NCBI GenBank assembly: GCA_030042795.1
Contig: JASHYZ010000113.1
Span: 1-5,763, forward strand
From: Terriglobia bacterium
GTDB lineage: Bacteria > Acidobacteriota > Terriglobia > UBA7540
DNA: 5,763 nucleotides
Direction: 5' to 3'
The position numbers and the translations under genes are program-made. Under the pieces are notes generated by a model. The model was not told where the DNA came from. It worked only from the letters and a program-made list of their open reading frames with translations, and ran no database searches. This document shows positions 1 through 3,996 of the stretch, one piece after another. Numbering within the stretch: the stretch's first letter is position 1; each line of letters starts with the position of its first letter.

Positions 1-916
1 TCTCCCATTCGTTCTTTTCAGCTAAGCCGAGAGCAAGGTCGTAGTGGGCTACGGCGTCGCCGGGATTGAGCTTCAGCGTTTCTTCCAGCTCGTGCGTGGC
101 GTGCGAGGGATCGCCTTGAGCAAGCTGGATGCTCGCCAGCCAGTCACGGGCCACAAGAAAGTCCGGCTGAAGAGTGATCGCGTCATGGAATTCGGGTATT
201 GCGCCTTCGAGGTCACCCTGGCGGTACAAAATGCTGCCTAACTCGTAGTGTGCGACCGTGAAAGTTGGCCGCGCGCTCAGTGCAGCCCTGTACTGTTCCG
301 TTGCCCCGGGCAGATCGCCGCGGAAGCGAAGGACCCCAGCGAGGCCGTAGTGCGATTCAGCGTCGTTCGGCTGCGCGGCAATCGCCAAACGAAACTGGCC
401 GGCCGCCAAATTGTTCTTGCCCTCTGCCTTGAGAGCTTGGCCGAGATCGCGGTGCAGCTCCTCGAGGTCGGGCTGGAGGGCGAGTGCGCTCGTGTATTCC
501 TCCTCCGCCTGCGCCCACTGCGCCGTGGCAGCCAGCGCATGGCCGAGTCCGTGATGCGCGTCCGCGAGGCCCGGTTTGAGCCCGACGGCCGCGCGGTATT
601 CCTCAATTGCCTCCTGGTAGTCCAACTTGAGGCGCAGCGCGTCAGCGAGATGCCCGTGCGCTTCCGCCAAGCGTGGATAAAGGCGGATGACGTCACGATA
701 CTCGGCGATGGCATCATCCAACTTACCTTGACTGGCCAAAGCGTCGGCTTGTTTGAGATGGCGGGACGGCCCGGATGCCGCGCGTGGAGCCAGCTTGGCG
801 CCTTGCGAAGCTGCTGACGGCTCTGGGCGTTGGGGCGCGGGCTGGTGACTTCCTGGCGCTTGGGCCAAGGCAAGGGAACTGACCGCGAGCAATGGGATCG
901 CAACCCTAAGCAGCAT
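1..916 (-). CDS. Exported TPR-repeat protein, C-terminus beyond left edge
   Basis: The reading frame runs leftward from ATG 916 without a stop to the window edge, giving 305 visible residues. The start is supported by a GAGGAG ribosome binding site at 929-924, 7 nt before the ATG. Residues 1-20 (MLLRVAIPLLAVSSLALAQA) form a typical Sec signal peptide with probable cleavage after Ala-Gln-Ala. Residues 21-52 are a Pro/Ala/Gln-rich linker. From about residue 53 to the edge there are seven or so TPR units with a strict 34-residue period, each carrying a motif like AEYRxxIxLxPxxAxAHxxLAxAL. The product is therefore a periplasmic or surface-exposed protein-protein interaction scaffold; its partner cannot be told from sequence. 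It is divergent from mqnD across a 223-nt gap. Plus-strand frames open over the same region are antisense shadows. Very sure of coding frame and export, unsure of role. Confidence 0.9.
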   Translation of the reverse strand, partial: MLLRVAIPLLAVSSLALAQAPGSHQPAPQRPEPSAASQGAKLAPRAASGPSRHLKQADALASQGKLDDAIAEYRDVIRLYPRLAEAHGHLADALRLKLDYQEAIEEYRAAVGLKPGLADAHHGLGHALAATAQWAQAEEEYTSALALQPDLEELHRDLGQALKAEGKNNLAAGQFRLAIAAQPNDAESHYGLAGVLRFRGDLPGATEQYRAALSARPTFTVAHYELGSILYRQGDLEGAIPEFHDAITLQPDFLVARDWLASIQLAQGDPSHATHELEETLKLNPGDAVAHYDLALGLAEKNEWE

Positions 917-923
917 TGGACTG

Positions 924-929
924 CTCCTC
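924..929 (-). promoter_or_regulatory. Ribosome binding site of the exported TPR gene
   Basis: GAGGAG on the minus strand lies 7 nt upstream of ATG 916. It decides this start over the in-frame GTG codons upstream (for example at 931 and 943), because only the ATG places the signal peptide directly at the N-terminus. Confidence 0.7.
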
Positions 930-950
930 ACCCGCGTCGCCACATGGTTC

Positions 951-969
951 ACTCCGGCAAGTCCGGAGT
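951..969. repeat. 7-bp inverted repeat (hairpin or operator) upstream of the TPR gene
   Basis: ACTCCGG at 951-957 and CCGGAGT at 963-969 are perfect complements separated by 5 nt. In the minus-strand transcript this would form a small GC-rich stem in the leader, 35-53 nt before the start codon and clear of the ribosome binding site. It could equally be a repressor site on DNA. No T-run follows on either strand, so it is not a standard intrinsic terminator. Confidence 0.4.
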
Positions 970-1012
970 CGCGGTGTTGGGCCCAGGCACCCTCTGCAAA
1001 GAAATTGCTGCC

Positions 1013-1019
1013 TATAATA
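1013..1019. promoter_or_regulatory. Candidate -10 box(es) in the divergent intergenic region
   Basis: Plus strand 1013-1018 reads TATAAT, a perfect -10 hexamer, but no good -35 lies 15-19 bp upstream. It could serve mqnD with a leader of about 110 nt. On the minus strand the same bases give TATTAT (1019-1014), with a weak CTGGCA at 1044-1039 as -35 and a 19-bp spacer, which could serve the TPR gene. A second -10-like GATAAT on the plus strand is at 1070-1075. This is the most AT-rich part of the gap. It is a plausible promoter region, but exact elements are uncertain. Confidence 0.35.
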
Positions 1020-1139
1020 CTCGATCCTAATCAGGTAATGCCAGTAGTCGTTCGGTAGATAGCTAGATCGATAATTGCGGGTACCGGCGACTGCGTGCTA
1101 GGATACGTCCGAATCCGTCGATGTGAGTTTGACAACGTC

Positions 1140-2054
1140 ATGACAAAAACTACCGAAGGCCACGCCCCGGGCACAGTACTGAGAGCTTCCGGACCGGGGA
1201 GTACGCCGGCTGAAGACGGGATTCTCGATCTCACCCTGGCCCACAGCCCCGACTCCGATGACGCCTTCATGTTCTATGCTTTGGCCACCAACAAGGTCCG
1301 TTCGGACGTCCTGAAGCTCACGCACGTCCTTGAGGACATCCAGACGTTGAACGAGAGGGCGAGGCGTGAGGTTTACGACATAACTGCCGTCTCCACACAT
1401 GCTTACGCCTATCTTACGGAGAACTATGTTCTGCTTCCGTCTGGCGCCAGCTTCGGCGACGGTTACGGGCCCATGGTGGTGGGTCACGGTCCCTTTGGGT
1501 CTGAGGGATTGCGGGGCAAGCGGGTGGCCGTTCCCGGCAAGATGACTACAGCGTATCTGGCTCTCCTGCTTTACGAGCGTGAAGTCGAGACCGTGGTGGT
1601 GCCGTTTAATGAGATCCTTCAGTTTGTCTCTTCAGGCGCGGCAGACGCAGGCGTGGTTATCCACGAAGGGCAGTTGACCTACAGTTTTGAGGGACTTAGC
1701 AAGCTGGTGGACCTCGGGGAGTGGTGGCAGAACGAAACCGGGCTGCCCCTGCCTCTGGGCGGAAACGTCATCCGGCGCGCGCTGGGGACGGACGTAATTC
1801 GTGAGGTGGCGCGGCTGGTAAAGGAAAGCATTCATTATGCCTTGGACCATCGCGAGGAGGCGCTTGTTTACGCAACCCAGTTCTCGCGCGGGCTTGATCC
1901 TTCGACAACGGACCGTTTCGTCGCCATGTATGTGAATGACTGGACGCTCGACTACGGTGAGCGCGGTCGGCGAGCGGTGCAAATGCTGCTGGACCGCGGT
2001 TTTGAGAGTGGGATTCTGGCCGAGCGCGTCCAGGCACAGTTTGTAGAATCCTAG
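1140..2054 (+). CDS. mqnD: 1,4-dihydroxy-6-naphthoate synthase (MqnD family)
   Basis: Protein of 304 residues. MqnD converts cyclic dehypoxanthine futalosine to 1,4-dihydroxy-6-naphthoate, a cytoplasmic step of the futalosine route to menaquinone. Family marks seen are LAHSPDSDDAFMF near residues 33-45, LEDIQTLNERA (64-74), DITAVSTHAYAYL (80-92), SGASFGDGYGPMVV (101-114), VVIHEGQLTY with His175 as the probable catalytic histidine, and LGEWWQNETGLPLPLGGN. The fold resembles periplasmic binding proteins, so such genes are often annotated as substrate-binding proteins, but no signal peptide is present. The start is uncertain: ATG 1140 has no strong ribosome binding site and leaves about 28 residues before the conserved core, while GTG 1095 is also in frame and would add 15 more. 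The close relative MqnA is less likely given the TGLPLPLGG and HEGQLTY motifs. No other mqn gene is in the window. Confidence 0.88.
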   Translation: MTKTTEGHAPGTVLRASGPGSTPAEDGILDLTLAHSPDSDDAFMFYALATNKVRSDVLKLTHVLEDIQTLNERARREVYDITAVSTHAYAYLTENYVLLPSGASFGDGYGPMVVGHGPFGSEGLRGKRVAVPGKMTTAYLALLLYEREVETVVVPFNEILQFVSSGAADAGVVIHEGQLTYSFEGLSKLVDLGEWWQNETGLPLPLGGNVIRRALGTDVIREVARLVKESIHYALDHREEALVYATQFSRGLDPSTTDRFVAMYVNDWTLDYGERGRRAVQMLLDRGFESGILAERVQAQFVES

Positions 2055-2122
2055 GCCTACCTTAGCGGCGTTTCGATGTTCTCCCAATCAGAACCAGCCG
2101 TACCACCTGTCCGGCGGCCTGA

Positions 2123-2181
2123 CGCCCTCGGGGTGGCTACCTTACCCGTAACCCGAGCCCGGATAAAGCAACCCGAGGGCG
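2123..2181. repeat. 10-bp inverted repeat at the convergent mqnD/protease 3' ends
   Basis: CGCCCTCGGG (2123-2132) and CCCGAGGGCG (2172-2181) are perfect complements with 39 nt between them. One arm lies in the 87-nt gap after mqnD and the other inside the last codons of the minus-strand protease gene. It could fold in either transcript and limit read-through between convergent genes. No T-run follows on either strand, so calling it a terminator would be speculative; chance in GC-rich DNA is possible. Confidence 0.25.
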
Positions 2182-2882
2182 GTAACAAACACCGGCCGGA
2201 AAAGAACATCGAACACTTTCCAGGCAATCAGAAGGCCGGCAAGGGCCAAAGTGCGATTGCTGCCAACATCTGCTAGCCGCCTGGCCCACGAGGCGGGAAG
2301 CAGCAATGCGATGGCCGCGTGTCCGTCTAGCGGAGGTAGGGGAAGCAGGTTGAACGCCGCCAGCAGCAGATTCAATGAGAACAGGATGCTCAGCAACACG
2401 GCAACCGTGGCAGTGGAGCCGTTCAACGGCGCCTCAGTCGCAACCACTTGCGTGAAATTTACGGCAGATGGCTGCGCGAAAACCCCCAGTCTGATGCCCG
2501 CCCGGATGCTCAAGGCAGCCAGCAACACCAAACTGAAATTCGCGGCGGGCCCTGCAAGCGCCATCCACGCGGCGCGATGGGGATACTGCCTCCGCCAAGC
2601 TGGGTTGTAGGGCGCGCTCGCCCAGCCGATCATCCAGCCCCCTGCAATGTAGGACAGGACTGGCACAATCACGGTGCCGAAAGGCTCCCGCTTCACGTGC
2701 GGGACGGGATTGAGGGTCATGCTGCCGGCGAGAAAAGCCGTGGGATCACCACCCAGACGCGCCGCCAAGGCATGGGCGCTTTCGTGGCAGCACAGGGAGA
2801 AAAGGAAAGCGACGTACCACAGCAGGCCAAGACCGAGGGTGTGGGGGCTCATCCTGAGCTTATCCGGGTGCACGTCTGCCAC
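2142..2882 (-). CDS. Site-2 protease family (M50) intramembrane zinc metalloprotease
   Basis: Protein of 246 residues from GTG 2882. Peptidase M50 enzymes cleave substrates within the membrane in regulated intramembrane proteolysis. The zinc motif HESAH is at residues 33-37 inside the first membrane helix (about 15-37), with Glu34 as catalytic base. The third ligand is Asp186 in NLLPLPPLDG (178-187). Further hydrophobic segments lie near 70-90, 104-126, 158-180 and 210-240. There is no PDZ or CBS domain, so it belongs to the short, minimal type. The conserved stretch around LNPVPHVKREPFGTVIVP (57-74) is typical of this subfamily. Neither GTG 2882 nor the in-frame ATG 2852 has a good ribosome binding site; 2882 is preferred because HPDKL before the first helix resembles relatives. 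It lies 94 nt downstream of the STAS gene on the same strand and may be co-transcribed. The substrate is unknown. Confidence 0.88.
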   Translation of the reverse strand: MADVHPDKLRMSPHTLGLGLLWYVAFLFSLCCHESAHALAARLGGDPTAFLAGSMTLNPVPHVKREPFGTVIVPVLSYIAGGWMIGWASAPYNPAWRRQYPHRAAWMALAGPAANFSLVLLAALSIRAGIRLGVFAQPSAVNFTQVVATEAPLNGSTATVAVLLSILFSLNLLLAAFNLLPLPPLDGHAAIALLLPASWARRLADVGSNRTLALAGLLIAWKVFDVLFRPVFVTALGLLYPGSGYG

Positions 2883-2951
2883 GTATCGTCACGCTTGGAC
2901 ATCACGCGGCCGTTACACACGGTCAAACAGCCAAGCTCGCCCAGGGTGCGC

Positions 2952-2969
2952 GTAACAATCGAGTAACAA
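2952..2969. repeat. GTAACAA direct repeat with 11-bp period between STAS and protease genes
   Basis: GTAACAA occurs at 2952-2958 and again at 2963-2969, so the copies sit one helical turn apart on the same DNA face. They lie in the 94-nt gap between the STAS stop and the protease start. Such spacing fits a tandem protein-binding site, but with only two 7-bp copies chance cannot be excluded. Confidence 0.25.
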
Positions 2970-2976
2970 ATGCGGA

Positions 2977-3432
2977 TCATTCCCCCGCGGCGGCAGGGCG
3001 CTTGCGGACGCGCGCCGATTTGGAGGCCTCTGCGGGCGGCCCCATCGCGGTCTCGGAGCCCTTCGGGGCAACACTCGAGGCTTCAGCCCGAATCTGGTTG
3101 AGCCGGGCCAAGCCGGCGTTTTCGTCATCCACAAGCTCGAAGAACTGGGTCAGCTTGACGCCGTCCAGTATTCGCCGAACGTGGGTATTCATGCCGCTGA
3201 GCACGATAGTGGCACCGGCCTCGACGGCCAGCTCCCGGCTCCCAGCCAGAAAGCCAAGACCCGTGGAGTCAATGTAGGGCACGTCGTCAAATTCGAACAA
3301 CAGCTTGCGAGCCCCGGCGTCGATTAAGTCTTTAACCTTCTGCCGCAGGAACGGACCATCGCCGCCGGCCACAAATTTGCCACTCAAAGTCACGATGGAA
3401 ACATCGTCTTTGAATCGAACCGAGACTCTCAC
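2977..3432 (-). CDS. STAS-domain anti-sigma factor antagonist (SpoIIAA/RsbV-like)
   Basis: Protein of 151 residues. Residues 1 to about 112 form a STAS domain: a first strand with VSIVTLSGKFVAGGDG (11-26), LIDAGARKLLFEFDDVPYID (36-55), then DSTGLGFL (55-62). Ser56 is the expected site of reversible phosphorylation by a partner anti-sigma kinase; the unphosphorylated form binds that kinase and releases a sigma factor or other output. Start GTG 3432 is supported by GAGG at 3442-3439, 6 nt upstream. Residues from about 115 to 151 are an extra Ala/Ser/Lys/Arg-rich tail ending in ARVRKRPAAAGE, longer than the roughly 110-residue classical family and probably disordered. It is followed by the M50 protease gene on the same strand. 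No RsbW/SpoIIAB-type kinase or RsbU-type phosphatase is in the window, so its partners lie elsewhere. Confidence 0.88.
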   Translation of the reverse strand: MRVSVRFKDDVSIVTLSGKFVAGGDGPFLRQKVKDLIDAGARKLLFEFDDVPYIDSTGLGFLAGSRELAVEAGATIVLSGMNTHVRRILDGVKLTQFFELVDDENAGLARLNQIRAEASSVAPKGSETAMGPPAEASKSARVRKRPAAAGE

Positions 3433-3528
3433 AACTGACCTCGCCGGCGGAAACTGCCCGCGTTAAGCCTTATGGTGCCCGCCGCTCCAGTCCCTCCGAT
3501 GCCCGAACCGCGGCACACCCCTTATTCC

Positions 3529-3551
3529 GTTCATGCTAGGAGACCATGAAC
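3529..3551. promoter_or_regulatory. Palindromic operator candidate over the STAS promoter
   Basis: GTTCATG (3529-3535) and CATGAAC (3545-3551) form a perfect 7-bp inverted repeat with a 9-bp centre. It covers most of the -10 hexamer (3538-3533) and most of the spacer of the STAS promoter on the minus strand. A dimeric regulator bound there would be expected to block RNA polymerase. Its identity is unknown. Confidence 0.45.
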
Positions 3552-3561
3552 CGTGTGTCAA
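3533..3561 (-). promoter_or_regulatory. Sigma-70 type promoter of the STAS/protease genes
   Basis: On the minus strand a perfect TTGACA -35 (3561-3556) is followed by exactly 17 bp and then TAGCAT (3538-3533), matching four of six -10 positions including T1, A2 and T6. Initiation near 3526 would give a leader of about 95 nt before GTG 3432. This is the best-formed promoter in the window. Confidence 0.6.
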
Positions 3562-3678
3562 GTGCGAACCGGCCGTATCGCCCAATATCAGTCGGAAACG
3601 ATCTGTACGTTATCGATCGGGGTGAATATGGAAAAAGTAGGTGATGTGTTCCGATAACAGCACTTAAACGATAATATT
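3562..3678 (+). promoter_or_regulatory. AT-rich intergenic stretch before the sigma factor remnant
   Basis: The gap between STAS and the sigma remnant contains no gene I can support. Its right half is visibly richer in A and T than its surroundings. It holds a -10-like GATAAT at 3670-3675 without a convincing -35, and an inverted pair GTTATCG (3609-3615) / CGATAAC (3652-3658). It probably contained the promoter of the original sigma factor gene. A nine-codon frame at 3628-3657 is too short to support as a gene. Confidence 0.25.
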
Positions 3679-3980
3679 TTGAGTCAGGCCGGCGAGCGAC
3701 TCTTGCCGCAGCGAATGAATTCTCTCGTACTCGTGATTCGGGGACAGGCCACGGATGGAGAGGCTTTCCTGCGCTTGGCCGCGGGAAACCAACCTGAGTG
3801 GGAGAGTCGCGCCCATTTTTTCAGCGTTGCGCCCGGCTGATGCGCCAGATTCTGGTGGACTATGCCTGCCATCACCAGACGCTGAAGCACGGCGGCCCCT
3901 GCCGTAAGCTTCCGCTCGAAGAAGCGCTCGTTTTCTCGGAGGAGAAGCACAGCCTTCTCGAAGGGCGCGCAAGCCCATAA
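3679..3980 (+). pseudogene. Decayed ECF-type sigma factor fragment (frameshifted, region 4 missing)
   Basis: Two adjacent frames together match an ECF sigma factor of the acidobacterial/planctomycete Sigma70_ECF type. The first frame gives GEAFLRLAAGNQPEWESRA then HFFSVA and runs into a TGA at 3838-3840. The frame one base back continues ARLMRQILVDYACHHQTLK and then GG, KLPLEEALVFSEEK, and ends at TAA 3978-3980. The family consensus passes from AHFFAVAA straight to RLMRQILVD, so one base appears lost near 3829-3834. A T6 run at 3816-3821 lies just before. The part before about 3745 is only faintly sigma-like, and region 2 looks shortened near QAT-DGEAFLRL. Promoter-recognition region 4 is absent. 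Intact relatives have about 185-200 residues. It stands directly before kinase-family sequence, the usual gene order. It is not expected to be functional. Exact limits are approximate, and TTG 3679 is only a nominal start. Confidence 0.75.
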
Positions 3981-3996
3981 CGCGTTAGCCGCTCAG

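Noticed and set aside
248..817. Long plus-strand open frame of 189 codons
   Set aside because: It is antisense to the TPR gene. The minus-strand frame shows a signal peptide, a ribosome binding site and regular 34-residue TPR units, while this frame shows no recognisable motif.
277..903. Minus-strand open frame of 208 codons in another frame
   Set aside because: It is an Arg/Ser-rich shadow, overlapped by the true TPR frame on the same strand starting at 916.
1129..1134. TTGACA hexamer just before the mqnD start
   Set aside because: It lies 5 nt from the start codon and no -10 box follows at the right distance, so it is most likely chance.
2898..2926. TTGACC on the minus strand as a -35 for the protease gene
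   Set aside because: No acceptable -10 hexamer is found 16-18 bp downstream.
2448..2966. Plus-strand open frame of 172 codons
   Set aside because: It is antisense to the M50 protease, whose HESAH and NLLPLPPLDG motifs fix the coding strand.
3628..3657. Possible nine-codon leader peptide with a purine-rich stretch upstream
   Set aside because: It is too short, has no attenuator structure, and lies before a gene that is itself decayed.
3609..3658. Inverted pair GTTATCG / CGATAAC
   Set aside because: The arms are only 7 bp and 36 nt apart in AT-rich DNA, with no T-run or other context to support a function.
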